From Romboutsia sp. CE17 (GTDB taxonomy: Bacteria; Bacillota; Clostridia; Peptostreptococcales; Peptostreptococcaceae): a stretch of DNA of 64,000 bases. The stretch spans positions 1,612,001 through 1,676,000 of the forward strand of contig NZ_CP051144.1 in assembly GCF_012317385.1 (NCBI RefSeq). The letters are read 5' to 3'. Below are positions 53,097 through 63,520 of this stretch, piece after piece (position 1 is the stretch's first letter; each line of letters begins with the position of its first letter). The notes under the pieces are model-generated. The model saw only the letters and a program-made list of their open reading frames with translations, was not told the origin of the DNA and did not search any database. A program made the translations under genes and the position numbers.

Positions 53097-54524
53097 ATGA
53101 TACATACAAAAGAAAAGAAACAAGCAACACTTATTGATGCTATTTTGTGTATCGGATTTTTAATCACAGCTTTAGTTACATGTTTAGTAATTCTAAAGGA
53201 CTATGAAATTTCAGCTCATATACCACTACTTTTAGGTGGAGTTTTTGCTGGTTGTTTATCTATATTTAAATTAGGATTTACATGGAAAGAACTAGAAGAT
53301 GGCATCTTAGAAACAATTAATACTACTATGCAGTCTATATTAATTCTTTTAGTAGTAGGTATTTTAATTGGTACTTGGATTATAGGTGGAATAGTTCCAT
53401 CAATGATTTATTGGGGGCTTAATTTATTATCTCCTAGTATATTCTTAGTAGCTACAACATTAATTTGTTCAATAGTATCAATTTCTACAGGTTCATCTTG
53501 GACAACAGTTGGTACAATAGGTATAGCCTTATTAGGTATAGGAAGTGCCTTAGGAATTCCAAATAGTATAATTGCAGGTGCAATAATCTCTGGTGCCTAC
53601 TTTGGAGATAAAATGTCACCTTTATCTGATACAACAAACTTAGCTCCAGCTATGGCAGGAACTAATTTATTTGATCACATTAAACATATGTTATATACTA
53701 CAATTCCAGCGCTTTTAATATCATTATTAATCTATACTATATTAGGAATGAAGTATGCAGGAAGTCAAATAGACACTGGGCAAATAACAGAAATACAAAA
53801 TACTTTACTTAATAGTTTTAATACCTTATCTCCATTTTTATTCTTAGTTCCAGTTGGAGTTATAGCCATGGTTATATTAAAAGTACCTGCTATACCAGCT
53901 TTAATGATTGGAGCTTTAGCTGGAGGTTTAGTTGCTATGATATTCCAAGGAAACTCATTTGCAGATGTTATAGTTACTGCAAAAGTAGGATATACATCAA
54001 ATAGCGGAATGGTATTTGTAGATGAATTACTTTCTCGTGGAGGACTTGAAAGTATGCTAGATACAGTAGCTCTTATGATGTGTGCTTTAGTTACTGGAGG
54101 AATACTTGAAAAGTCGGGTATACTTCAAGCTTTAGCAGACTCTATACTAAAAATTGCAAAAGGAACGTTTGGGCTAATTGCAGCTACTATATTTACTGCT
54201 ATTGGAACTAACTTAGCAGTAGCTGATCAATATTTAGCTATAGTTATCCCTGGAAGTATGTATAGAGATGCTTTTAAAAAGCAAGGTTTAGCAGCTAAAA
54301 ACTTATCTCGTGCTTTAGAAGATAGTGCAACAATTACTTCTCCTTTAATACCATGGAATACATGTGGTGCTTATATGTCTGCCACTATGGGCATTAGCTG
54401 CTTTGCATTTTTACCATTTGCATTTTTTAACCTATTATGTCCTATAGTATCTTTATTCTATGGATTAACAGGTATTAGTATAGAAAAAATTCAACAGGAA
54501 GATAATGTAGAAAACGCAATATAG
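53097..54524 (+). CDS. NhaC-family transporter, probable lysine importer
   Basis: 475 residues, about eleven membrane helices. NhaC-family blocks: STGSSWTTVGTIGIALLGIG, GAIISGAYFGDKMSPLSDTT and EDSATITSPLIPWNTCGAYM. NhaC proteins were first known as Na+/H+ antiporters, but lysine-riboswitch-controlled members have been proposed as lysine transporters (LysW). The L box directly upstream makes lysine the best guess here. AAGGAGG precedes the ATG by 7 bases. Confidence 0.88.
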   Translation: MIHTKEKKQATLIDAILCIGFLITALVTCLVILKDYEISAHIPLLLGGVFAGCLSIFKLGFTWKELEDGILETINTTMQSILILLVVGILIGTWIIGGIVPSMIYWGLNLLSPSIFLVATTLICSIVSISTGSSWTTVGTIGIALLGIGSALGIPNSIIAGAIISGAYFGDKMSPLSDTTNLAPAMAGTNLFDHIKHMLYTTIPALLISLLIYTILGMKYAGSQIDTGQITEIQNTLLNSFNTLSPFLFLVPVGVIAMVILKVPAIPALMIGALAGGLVAMIFQGNSFADVIVTAKVGYTSNSGMVFVDELLSRGGLESMLDTVALMMCALVTGGILEKSGILQALADSILKIAKGTFGLIAATIFTAIGTNLAVADQYLAIVIPGSMYRDAFKKQGLAAKNLSRALEDSATITSPLIPWNTCGAYMSATMGISCFAFLPFAFFNLLCPIVSLFYGLTGISIEKIQQEDNVENAI

Positions 54525-54531
54525 TTTATAT

Positions 54532-54577
54532 AAAAATACCTATGAAGTAATAATTACTATTTTTCATAGGTATTTTT
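54532..54577 (+). terminator. Terminator after the lysine transporter gene
   Basis: 15-bp stem AAAAATACCTATGAA / TTCATAGGTATTTTT with a 16-base loop. Confidence 0.9.
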
Positions 54578-54668
54578 ATTTCCTATATAGTGACATATGT
54601 ATATTTTTTAGATATCTCTAAATACTATTCATATAAGCATATCTTACTAGAAGGGAGAATTAGATATT

Positions 54669-55508
54669 ATGAAAAAGATAATGATATTTATGCTATTTTT
54701 TATACTTTTATCAACAACTGCATGTTCTATAGATAGTTCAACTAAAAGCAATACTCTAATTAATACTAACATTGATACAAGTACATTAATAGGCAGTAGC
54801 TACAAGGATATAGAGAATTTACTAGGTATTCCTTACTCTAGAACATACTACATAGATGATGATAAATTAAACGATTCTCTATCTGATAAACTAACAATGG
54901 AAGATTTAATAGAAAGTATTAATATAACAACATCTTATAAGATAAAAAGTAAAGAGAAACCATTTCTTCACATTTATTTTAAAAATGGTGTTGCCGTAAA
55001 TGCAATGTATGGTAACTATACCTTATCCTCATCTAAAAACTTTATAAACTCTGAAGATGTTTTAAATACAGACTATAAAGTTGATGTATTTAGTAACAAA
55101 GGATATATATGTGAGAGCGATTTTGTAATAAGTTATGCTGCTAAAGAGTTTGAAGGAAAAACTATAACCGATTTTAATAAATCATTTGAAGTAAGTTCTT
55201 CAAATGTAATTGCTTCTACTATTAACGGAAACCATAAGCTATATTTTTATCCTCTAGTTCCACATAAACAACATCCTGATAAAAATCATAGCTACCCTAA
55301 CTATAACTCTAATAGCAATGCTAAATTAGATACAGTAAATCCTGTAAACAATAATATAAGTAATATAAATAGAACTGATAATAAATATTTAAAAAATTAT
55401 GCTGAATCTTCAGTTGTTATTTATACTAAAAATGATGTAATACAATCTATATCAATCGAAGGAAAAGACTTTGTCTATGGCATATTAAATAAAACTTTTA
55501 ATAAATAA
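54669..55508 (+). CDS. Putative lipoprotein of unknown function
   Basis: 279 residues. Signal sequence with a possible, non-canonical lipobox (LSTTAC at 15-20, threonine at -3). The mature part starts with SmpA/BamE-like phrasing (TLIGSSYKDIENLLGIPYSR), often seen in Firmicute lipoproteins, and contains a Pro/His/Asn-rich low-complexity stretch (about 195-235). No named family. AAGGGAG precedes the ATG. Its terminator is shared with the convergent AbgT gene. Confidence 0.6.
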   Translation: MKKIMIFMLFFILLSTTACSIDSSTKSNTLINTNIDTSTLIGSSYKDIENLLGIPYSRTYYIDDDKLNDSLSDKLTMEDLIESINITTSYKIKSKEKPFLHIYFKNGVAVNAMYGNYTLSSSKNFINSEDVLNTDYKVDVFSNKGYICESDFVISYAAKEFEGKTITDFNKSFEVSSSNVIASTINGNHKLYFYPLVPHKQHPDKNHSYPNYNSNSNAKLDTVNPVNNNISNINRTDNKYLKNYAESSVVIYTKNDVIQSISIEGKDFVYGILNKTFNK

Positions 55509-55557
55509 AAAAAGTCCAAGTCTTTAATAGATTTCTATCTATTAGACTTGGACTTTT
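55507..55557. terminator. Bidirectional terminator between lipoprotein and AbgT genes
   Basis: A 17-bp stem (AAAAAAAGTCCAAGTCT paired with AGACTTGGACTTTTTT) plus an inner AATAGAT / ATCTATT stem. Confidence 0.9.
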
Positions 55558-55564
55558 TTACCTA

Positions 55565-57166
55565 TTACATAGTGTACACTAGCCCAGCTCCTGGTCCTAG
55601 TGGTAATTTTAAAGTCATCCATACAATAAGCATTAATACCCATCCAGTTAAGAATACTATAGTGTAAGGCAACATTGTTGATATTAGTGTACCCATACCA
55701 GCCTTCTTATCATGCTTTTGAGCAAATATAACTATCATAGCAAAATAAGTCATTAGAGGCGATATTATATTAGTAGTTGAATCACCTATTCTATATGCAA
55801 TTTGAGTTAATTCTGGTGATATACCAAGCTTCATAAACATTGGTAAGAATACAGGAGCCATTATAGCCCATTTAGCTGAAGCTGATCCCATAAATAAATT
55901 TATAAATCCTGCAAATAGTACGAATATTATAATAAGAACTACAGAGTTCATCTTCATAGATTCTAATAAATTAGCTCCATTTACAGCTAATATTGTACCT
56001 AAATTAGTGTATGAGAAATAGTTTACGAATTGGGCCATAACGAATGATAATGCTATATAACTCCCCATTGAAGCCATTGACTTACCTAATTCATTTCCGA
56101 TATCTTTTTCATTTTTAAATTGACCTGACACTTTTCCATATACTACTGCTGCTACAAAGAATATTATAGCTATTAATAAAACGAATCCATTCATTAATGG
56201 CGAATTGTTTATTATAGATGCCATAAATCCATCAGTTGCTTCTATATCTATATTTCTTAATGGAGAATTTGGCATCATTACTACTATAACTATACCAACT
56301 AACATAGCTATTACAGTTAAGTTAGTAACTTTTAATGCTTTTTTCTCTTTATCGCTTAAATTTTGTAAATTTTTATCTTCTGCTGATAAATTAGAGTTTC
56401 CGCTATATGTCCCAAGTCTTGGTTCTATTATTTTATCAGTTACAAACCATCCTAAAGCAGTTATTAAAAATGTTGAAACTGCCATAAAGTACATATTAGA
56501 AGTAGCTTGAACTGTATAGCTTGGATCTATCATTTGAGCCGCACTTGTTGATATTCCAGCTAACATTGGGTCTATTGTTCCTATAATTAGGTTAGCACTA
56601 AATCCTCCAGAAACACCTGCAAACCCTGCTGCAAGTCCTGCAAGTGGATGTCTACCAAATGACATAAATATTAAAGCTCCAAGTGGAACTAATACAACGT
56701 ATCCAGCATCACTTGCTATATTTGACATAACCCCTAAGAATACAACCATAGGTGTAACTAATGCTGCAGGTGTTACTGCAACTGTTTTCTTAAGTAAAGC
56801 AGATATATATCCACTACCTTCTGCCGTTCCTATACCTAACATACCAACTAAAACCATACCTAATGGTGCAAAGTTAACAAAGTTAGATATAGCGTTTTCA
56901 AGCATATATATGATTCCTTCTCTTGAAAGTAAACTAACTGCACTTATTGTTTGAACTTCTAATTCATTTGTAGCTCTATTTATAAGTTCCGCTTTCACTG
57001 AAAGTCCCCTTGCAGCAGCTATTGCAGATATTATTATAATAGCTAAACAAAATAATGAAAATAATGTAATTGGATGTGGAAGTTTATTACCCACTCTTTC
57101 TATTCCATCTAGACATTTTTGAAATAGACTCTTTTTATCCTGCCTCAATTTTGTAGCACTACCCAT
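55565..57166 (-). CDS. AbgT family transporter
   Basis: 533 residues, about twelve membrane segments plus re-entrant parts. Opening KCLDGIERVGNKLPHPITLF, then FAPLGMVLVGMLGIGTAEGSG, NIASDAGYVVLVPLGALIF, INLFMGSASAKWAIMAPVF and RIGDSTTNIISPLMTYFAM are family signatures. E. coli AbgT imports p-aminobenzoyl-glutamate, a folate breakdown product; other members export sulfonamides. Here either fits, and the window also encodes folate synthesis about 22 kb away. Strong promoter upstream. Confidence 0.93.
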   Translation of the reverse strand: MGSATKLRQDKKSLFQKCLDGIERVGNKLPHPITLFSLFCLAIIIISAIAAARGLSVKAELINRATNELEVQTISAVSLLSREGIIYMLENAISNFVNFAPLGMVLVGMLGIGTAEGSGYISALLKKTVAVTPAALVTPMVVFLGVMSNIASDAGYVVLVPLGALIFMSFGRHPLAGLAAGFAGVSGGFSANLIIGTIDPMLAGISTSAAQMIDPSYTVQATSNMYFMAVSTFLITALGWFVTDKIIEPRLGTYSGNSNLSAEDKNLQNLSDKEKKALKVTNLTVIAMLVGIVIVVMMPNSPLRNIDIEATDGFMASIINNSPLMNGFVLLIAIIFFVAAVVYGKVSGQFKNEKDIGNELGKSMASMGSYIALSFVMAQFVNYFSYTNLGTILAVNGANLLESMKMNSVVLIIIFVLFAGFINLFMGSASAKWAIMAPVFLPMFMKLGISPELTQIAYRIGDSTTNIISPLMTYFAMIVIFAQKHDKKAGMGTLISTMLPYTIVFLTGWVLMLIVWMTLKLPLGPGAGLVYTM

Positions 57167-57228
57167 ATTTTATCCTCCCTAATTCTATAAATATTTTCTT
57201 ATTAATATAAATTATTTTTTCTATAATA

Positions 57229-57256
57229 ATTATATCAATATGTAAATAATTGTCAA
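57229..57256 (-). promoter_or_regulatory. Promoter of the AbgT gene
   Basis: On the minus strand, TTGACA (57251-57256), a 16-bp spacer and TATAAT (57229-57234), 63 bases before the start codon. Confidence 0.75.
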
Positions 57257-57379
57257 ATTCACTTATTAAAATTTTCTATAAATTTCAACAATATAACTTT
57301 ATTTATTAATTTCCATTATTTCACAACCATTTTTTTACTATTAGAAAATCCATTTTATTCTCTTTTCTATATTTAGCCA

Positions 57380-57421
57380 AAATAAAACCTAGTAAAATGC
57401 ATATTTCACTAGGTTTTATTT
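57380..57421 (-). terminator. Terminator downstream of dinG
   Basis: 14-bp stem AAATAAAACCTAGT / ACTAGGTTTTATTT, about 105 bases past the dinG stop. The rest of the gap 57167-57524 shows no gene. Confidence 0.7.
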
Positions 57422-57524
57422 CATTTTAAAATATTTTTATATACAATAATATTAAATTATATATTGAAAGTTTTATATATTTTTATTCATTTTTTATAAA
57501 AATCAATTTTTTATTTTCAAATTT

Positions 57525-60500
57525 TTAAAGCAACTTTTCTTTATTTATTAAATATTTTATATCAAAATACTTTATTTTAAAAGTTTTTTTAAAATCTCCC
57601 ATATACATCACTTTACTGTTTAGAGATCTGCTTTTTATTTCTTTATTTATATAATTTTCTAACTTTTTCATATCATTAATATTTAATATTTTAATAGACT
57701 TTGATATATCAATTATAGCTGATTTTATTACTTCTTCCCTTGATTTTCTAATATGCATCTCTATATTCTTATATAAACTACTTCTATTTAGACTTAGTAT
57801 CTTGCATCCATGTAAATCTTTTTCAAGCATTCTTAATGTATTGTTATTGCTACCCACATTAAAAATAATAAAGCAACCATAATCATATTTACTTCTTAAA
57901 ATTCTTCCTAAGGCCTGTTTTATTTTTATTGCCAATTGAGGATAATTAATTCTATGATAAGGAATATTATACTTATGCATTATAGTAGAATATAAAGGGT
58001 CTCGTGGATTTAAATTTGGTATCTTGTCTAAAGTAGCACATATTAAACCATCACCAGGAACATCCACACCTTCAAAACATCCTTTTGATCCAAGTACTAC
58101 ACATCTTTTATTTATATCTTTAAGTACCTTTATACCTTTTTTATCATTGTATATTTCTATATCTTTTTCATGTAAATAATTTCCAAGCACATCATACGTT
58201 TTTAATTGTCTATCTTTGCTATTAAAAAGACATAATGTATGACCTTGTGTAATATCACAAATATCACTTATTATTTCACTAATTTCATTTGGGAAATTAT
58301 TATTTTTATAACTACAAATGTCATTTATACTTATAAGTGATAGTCTCTTTTTATAATCATAAATTGGATCTATAACTTTCTCTAAGTTATCAACTCTATT
58401 TATTCCTAATGTTCTTTTAAAGTAATCCATCTTATTTCCTACACTTAAAGTTGCTGATAAAAATATACCTGTAGATAAATTACTTAATATGTTTTCCTCA
58501 AATAAATCTGCTAAATTTAAAGGAACAACTCTAAATTCAAAATACTTAAAGCCTTTATCTATATCAACAATTCTCGCATAATTATCTTCTTCACTGTATT
58601 CTAAAAAAGCCTGTAAAGTATTTCTCATATCCTCCATATCTTTAAATCTAGATTGACCAAATTTATATACATCAGACTCTTTATCACAACTATCATCATC
58701 CATATTTCTATCTATTATTACTAATATAGAATTAATGTTTCTAATAATAGACTCACAGCTAAGCTTAACTTTCTCTGTAAAAGCTTTATAAGTTAAACTT
58801 ATATAGTCATTATCCTTTCTTATACTACCAGCAACTTCATTTTCTTGTAAGTTTAATTCCCATCTTAAATTGTAATTACTTATATTTTTATAATCGCTAT
58901 TTTCTCCAAATATAAATAATGAACTTATTTCTTCTACTATTAAATTTATATTCCTACTTATTTTATCTTTTAAGCTTCTATCTAATCTTATATGATTATA
59001 AAATTTATCAAATATCTTTAGCTTCCTAAATTTTTTATTATACGAAAATGGACTATTATATATATTTTCATATGGATATATCTCTTGTAGGAAATACAAT
59101 AATACTCTAGAATCTACTATAGCAGAGAAAAATTCGTACCCTTTCTCTGTTAGATTATGAGCTTCATCTACTATTAAATTTTCTATTGGTTTTTCTTCTT
59201 TGTAAGGCCATTTTGCAAGTAATGAATGATTTATAATAGTTATATCTTCTTCTTTAAGCTCTTCTACTCTCTTTTTGTAAAGGCAATTTTTTATACACTT
59301 TTTAGGTTTGCATAAATTAGGATCACAACTAGAGTATATAATATGATTATTGATTCCTTCAAAATGCTTTATAACCCAATAATTAATCTCTTCAATATCT
59401 CCATAGTTGCCTTCTTCCACCAATCTTTCTAAATATATTATTCCTAATATATCTAATTGACTTGTCTCTCCAGGTGTATACTCAGATTTATAACCTTCTA
59501 ATTTTTCCACACATATATAGTTATTTTTTCCTTTAATATATCCATAACTTACTTTATCAGTTAGACCTAATGAATTTAAAATATTTGGTATATCTTTATT
59601 TATTAACTGTGTCTGTAGCTCTTTTGTATCTGTTGAGACAATTATTCTTTGATTTCTAAGCCTTGATTCTAATATTGCTGGTAGCAAATATCCAACACTT
59701 TTCCCGATCCCTGTTGGTGCTTCTATACATGCAATCTTAGATGCTCCATTAGTTCCTCTAAATGTCTCTCTTATAGTTTTAGTTAGTTCATATTGACCTG
59801 GTCTAAATTCATATATAAATCCCTCTTTACTAGCCCATATACTTTCATCTTTTAATAAATCTTCATAATTACTATGTTTAGAATGTATTTTATCGAAAAT
59901 TTCCTTTTCTTTTTTATTTTCTCTTCTATAGTTATTATGATTATAATCCTCAAACCTTACATTTTCATACGATATATCATAATTGCCATCCTCTATTAAT
60001 TTACTCCATTCCCATGGTTTTAATCCGAATTTGTTTAAATAAGAATTAATCCTAAAGGTCAAAGGCTCTAGAGTATATTCTGATTCTTCCTTTTTCTTAA
60101 GTCTAAATAAAAGAGAGTTGACAACTTCTAAAGTATCTATAGCATCTTCTAGAGCTCTATGTTTTTCATCTTCATACTTATTAGTTATAGTCTTTTTTAA
60201 ATAATCTAAATTAAACTCTTTGTGATATGGCTCTAAAATCGCAGCTAATTCCATAGAATCTATGATTTTATTTTTTAACTCCGGTATATTAATATCTAAA
60301 AAGCTTTTTTCAAAAGAAGCATTATGACATATTATAGTCTTGTCTTCTATAAAATTTAGAAGTTTATTTTTTGCATTTTTAAATTCTAATGCACTTTTAA
60401 AATCCTCTTTTTTCAAATCACTACACAAAGAAAATATTTCTAAAGGTATTTCCTTATTATTTTTTACTAATGTATTTAAAGTTGAAACTTCACCATTTTT

Positions 60501-60632
60501 AATCTTTACCGCTCCGATTTCTATAATTTCAGCTTTATTCGGGTTTAATCCACTTGTTTCTATATCTAAAAAAATAATATTATCTATAACACTTTTAATA
60601 TCATTTCTAATTTTAATTATATTTTCCTCCAT
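57525..60632 (-). CDS. dinG: DinG family helicase fused to a DEDDh exonuclease
   Basis: 1035 residues. Residues 13-170 are a DEDDh 3'-5' exonuclease (NIIFLDIETSGLNPNKAEII, HNASFEKSFLD, HRALEDAIDTLE). The rest is an XPD-like helicase: APTGIGKSVGYLLP (Walker A), a four-cysteine Fe-S cluster region (YICVEKLEG ... CDPNLCKPKKCIKNC), NLIVDEAHNL (Walker B), GIFLSATLS and KQALGRILRS (motif VI). Acts on damaged or hybrid DNA. The cysteines suggest an intact cluster, unlike Fe-S-less homologs in some Gram-positive bacteria. Confidence 0.92.
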   Translation of the reverse strand: MEENIIKIRNDIKSVIDNIIFLDIETSGLNPNKAEIIEIGAVKIKNGEVSTLNTLVKNNKEIPLEIFSLCSDLKKEDFKSALEFKNAKNKLLNFIEDKTIICHNASFEKSFLDINIPELKNKIIDSMELAAILEPYHKEFNLDYLKKTITNKYEDEKHRALEDAIDTLEVVNSLLFRLKKKEESEYTLEPLTFRINSYLNKFGLKPWEWSKLIEDGNYDISYENVRFEDYNHNNYRRENKKEKEIFDKIHSKHSNYEDLLKDESIWASKEGFIYEFRPGQYELTKTIRETFRGTNGASKIACIEAPTGIGKSVGYLLPAILESRLRNQRIIVSTDTKELQTQLINKDIPNILNSLGLTDKVSYGYIKGKNNYICVEKLEGYKSEYTPGETSQLDILGIIYLERLVEEGNYGDIEEINYWVIKHFEGINNHIIYSSCDPNLCKPKKCIKNCLYKKRVEELKEEDITIINHSLLAKWPYKEEKPIENLIVDEAHNLTEKGYEFFSAIVDSRVLLYFLQEIYPYENIYNSPFSYNKKFRKLKIFDKFYNHIRLDRSLKDKISRNINLIVEEISSLFIFGENSDYKNISNYNLRWELNLQENEVAGSIRKDNDYISLTYKAFTEKVKLSCESIIRNINSILVIIDRNMDDDSCDKESDVYKFGQSRFKDMEDMRNTLQAFLEYSEEDNYARIVDIDKGFKYFEFRVVPLNLADLFEENILSNLSTGIFLSATLSVGNKMDYFKRTLGINRVDNLEKVIDPIYDYKKRLSLISINDICSYKNNNFPNEISEIISDICDITQGHTLCLFNSKDRQLKTYDVLGNYLHEKDIEIYNDKKGIKVLKDINKRCVVLGSKGCFEGVDVPGDGLICATLDKIPNLNPRDPLYSTIMHKYNIPYHRINYPQLAIKIKQALGRILRSKYDYGCFIIFNVGSNNNTLRMLEKDLHGCKILSLNRSSLYKNIEMHIRKSREEVIKSAIIDISKSIKILNINDMKKLENYINKEIKSRSLNSKVMYMGDFKKTFKIKYFDIKYLINKEKLL

Positions 60633-60836
60633 ATATAATTCCTCTCAAACTACAAATAAACATTTATACTTTATTTTATATAATTATTACTTTACTATAC
60701 ATTATATAAAATTAAAATATTTTATCAAAAATGACAAAATTTTATAATATTTTATTATTTAGTTTTATAGTATATAAAAGTAATTATTTATATAAACTAT
60801 CCATATTGATATAAACTTTTTAATAGAGGTGATTTT

Positions 60837-61670
60837 GTGGATAAAAAAGGTTTTAAGAATTATTATATATTAGGCATAGTATTACTTATTTTTACGCTTT
60901 TAATTATTCCTAACTTCTCTTTGTTTTCTAAGATTAAAACTCAGATATCTTCACCTGAGTTAAGTACACAAGAATATAATTGGTATTTTAACCCTAGAGA
61001 AGATGGTAAGCAACCTACAGCAATAGAAGAAGCAAGCTTTTTCAAAAAATATAATTCTTATTATGTAGGAGACCCTAATGAAAAAGTGATATACTTAACA
61101 TTTGATTCGGGATACGAAAATGGATATACAAATACTCTATTAGATATTCTAAAAAAACATAATGTTAAAGCTCACTTCTTTGTAGTTGAAACTTATATAA
61201 AATCAAACCCTGATATTATAAAGCGTATGGAAGAAGAAGGACATTTAGTATGTAATCACTCAAAAACTCATCCTTCTATGGCAAGTATACACGATTTCGA
61301 AAAATTCAAAGCTGAAATTACTAGTGTAGAAGAAGCATATAAAGAAGTTACAAATAAAGATATGCCTAAATACTTTAGACCTCCTATGGGTAAATTCAGT
61401 GAAGAATCATTAAAATACACTCAAGATTTAGGGTATAGTTCAATATTTTGGAGCTTTGCGTATGTAGACTGGTATAACGATAAACAACCTACTCATGAAT
61501 TTGCAAAAAATAAGATATACTCTAGAACACATCCTGGTGCAATAGTTTTACTTCATTCTAATTCTAAAACTAATAGCGAAATATTAGATGAGGTTCTTAC
61601 TCACTGGAAAGAAGAAGGATATAGATTAGAAACACTAGATTATTTAGTTAAGTCAACATCTAAAAATTAA
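60837..61670 (+). CDS. pdaA: N-acetylmuramic acid deacetylase PdaA (spore cortex)
   Basis: 277 residues starting at GTG, 4-5 bases after AGAGGTGATTT. Membrane anchor or signal (about 9-30), then NWYFNPREDGKQPTA, then a NodB domain with TFDSGYENGYT in place of the common TFDDGPH. That is the mark of PdaA, which prepares muramic delta-lactam in spore cortex. CNHSKTHP, RPPMGKF, WSFAYVDWY and VLLHS follow. Divergent from dinG; its own terminator follows. Confidence 0.92.
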   Translation: MDKKGFKNYYILGIVLLIFTLLIIPNFSLFSKIKTQISSPELSTQEYNWYFNPREDGKQPTAIEEASFFKKYNSYYVGDPNEKVIYLTFDSGYENGYTNTLLDILKKHNVKAHFFVVETYIKSNPDIIKRMEEEGHLVCNHSKTHPSMASIHDFEKFKAEITSVEEAYKEVTNKDMPKYFRPPMGKFSEESLKYTQDLGYSSIFWSFAYVDWYNDKQPTHEFAKNKIYSRTHPGAIVLLHSNSKTNSEILDEVLTHWKEEGYRLETLDYLVKSTSKN

Positions 61671-61674
61671 AATA

Positions 61675-61720
61675 AAAACACTATACATATATTTAGTTTT
61701 AAATACCTGTATAGTGTTTT
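61675..61720 (+). terminator. Terminator after pdaA
   Basis: 13-bp stem AAAACACTATACA / TGTATAGTGTTTT with a 20-base loop and C-T rich tail. Confidence 0.85.
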
Positions 61721-61825
61721 CTTTAAATATAATCAAAAACTTTCATATTTTTATAATAGTGATTAAAGCTTAGATAGAAATTAACTAAATATGCCAGTAT
61801 TTATCTATCATAAAATTAATTTATA

Positions 61826-62329
61826 TTATGCATCTAAAAATATATTCTTCCCATTATAGTTTGCAACCCAATATGGCTTATATATGCTTTTATTTTCAAC
61901 TAACTTTATATTTTGTATATTCATATTATCTAGTAAATCACTTTTATATTTTTTTTCTATATATTTTATAATTTGTTTTTTTACTTCTTCAATAATTTCA
62001 TAATCATTTACCTTAGATTTTTTTACACAACTTTTAGGAACATATCTTTTTACTGTCATTGGCATTTTATCTACTGATTCTGAATATCCACTATATGTAT
62101 TTACTATCATAGTTATATTAAATTTTTTTGAATTATTTCTAAAAAAACTAACACTCCCCTTTTTACTTACTACTTCATATTTTAAAATCTTAAATTCTAT
62201 GTATTCCAAATGAATATCTTCAGCCTTATTATTAAATTGAACAATTTTACTTATTAGTGGTGTTTTTGCAAATATTATCTTTGCAGCATCTTTCTTTTTT
62301 ATATTTATTTTTATAGAATCTACTAGCAT
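61826..62329 (-). CDS. Hypothetical protein, 167 residues
   Basis: Soluble, basic, mixed alpha/beta, with no signal peptide or membrane segment. It opens MLVDSIKINIKKKDAAKIIF and ends SIYKPYWVANYNGKNIFLDA. The C-terminal half contains a helix (EIIEEVKKQIIKYIEKKY). I recognise no family. AGGAGG lies 7 bases before the ATG, so it is a real gene. Divergent from the phospholipase C-like gene. Confidence 0.6.
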   Translation of the reverse strand: MLVDSIKINIKKKDAAKIIFAKTPLISKIVQFNNKAEDIHLEYIEFKILKYEVVSKKGSVSFFRNNSKKFNITMIVNTYSGYSESVDKMPMTVKRYVPKSCVKKSKVNDYEIIEEVKKQIIKYIEKKYKSDLLDNMNIQNIKLVENKSIYKPYWVANYNGKNIFLDA

Positions 62330-62448
62330 ATTAATCCTCCTAGGATTTTTTTATTAATAAATTATATTACCAATAAGCTTGTTCTAATGTATATTGATTT
62401 AAAATTTGCATATTATAAAAATTATATATGTTTATAGGAGGATTTAAA

Positions 62449-63435
62449 ATGCCAAGAGCTATAACTCATTATTTATTTTCTATGGATTGTTTAAACCTAT
62501 TAGATAAAAACACTCAAGCTATTATTAAAGATAATATGGATATGTATTTATTAGGAAGTCAAGGTCCTAATTTTTTTAATTATTACAATGATTTAGCCTT
62601 CTTAAATAAAAAAAATATTTCACTTTTAAGTCCACTTATTCATAATAAAAAGACTAACGACTTTATAAGTAATATGATAATGTACTCTTCTAATAAAAAC
62701 ACTTTAAAGGCTTTATTTAATAATATAGATTTTTATAATATATCTCTATCATATATATACGGATTTTTATCTCATTATGCTCTTGATAAGCATACACATC
62801 CTTATATATATAGTCTTCAAAATAGTCTAAAGAATAAATATAAGCATAAAAGCAATGCTGCATTACATAAAAGTATAGAAACTCATATAGATAGCTTATT
62901 ACTTTTTAGATTTAATCATCTAAAACCTTATGAATTTAATGATTATTTAAATATTAATTTGAGTAATGATGATTTATTTGTGCTTTGTGATATGTATAGC
63001 TATTTATTAAGTAGCGTTTATAATAAAAAAGTATCTTGTGAAGATATAAAAAAATCATATATCACTTTTATAAAAGTCGAGAAAAAAATAAATTCTTCAC
63101 CAACTTTATTCTCTAAAATATATTTAAATATAAAAGATAAAACATCTAAAAATGGTTTTATTAATAATAAAATATATTTTAATTTTAAACATTGTGTTAA
63201 TGATTTACTTAATGAGAGTCATAATAAATGGGTAAATCCATTTTCTCTAAAAAGCCATAACTATACTTTTGATGAAATTTATAAATATAGCCTTGATTAT
63301 TATTTAGATTTATCAAAAGAGTTAGATCTTTACTTAAATAATAAATCTACTATGATTAATATAATATCTAAAATTAATAATAAGTCCTTTTTAACAAATC
63401 AAAATTGTGATTGCAACTTTGAATTTAAACTTTAA
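62449..63435 (+). CDS. Zinc-dependent phospholipase C-like protein
   Basis: 328 residues from the ATG 7 bases after AGGAGG (MPRAITHYLFSMDCL); seven codons upstream are open without a better site. The fold family PF00882 is suggested by ITHYLF, YLLGSQGPNFFNY, YGFLSHYALDKHTHPYIY and ALHKSIETHIDSLLL, which supply several histidine and aspartate zinc ligands. No signal peptide, so probably an intracellular member rather than a secreted toxin. Clostridial genomes carry several such paralogs. Confidence 0.8.
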   Translation: MPRAITHYLFSMDCLNLLDKNTQAIIKDNMDMYLLGSQGPNFFNYYNDLAFLNKKNISLLSPLIHNKKTNDFISNMIMYSSNKNTLKALFNNIDFYNISLSYIYGFLSHYALDKHTHPYIYSLQNSLKNKYKHKSNAALHKSIETHIDSLLLFRFNHLKPYEFNDYLNINLSNDDLFVLCDMYSYLLSSVYNKKVSCEDIKKSYITFIKVEKKINSSPTLFSKIYLNIKDKTSKNGFINNKIYFNFKHCVNDLLNESHNKWVNPFSLKSHNYTFDEIYKYSLDYYLDLSKELDLYLNNKSTMINIISKINNKSFLTNQNCDCNFEFKL

Positions 63436-63520
63436 TTGGTTTAGATTTACATAAATATATATTTTAAATATGTAAAAAATACTATTAAAAGAATAAATTT
63501 TATGAGGATGATGAAATTTT

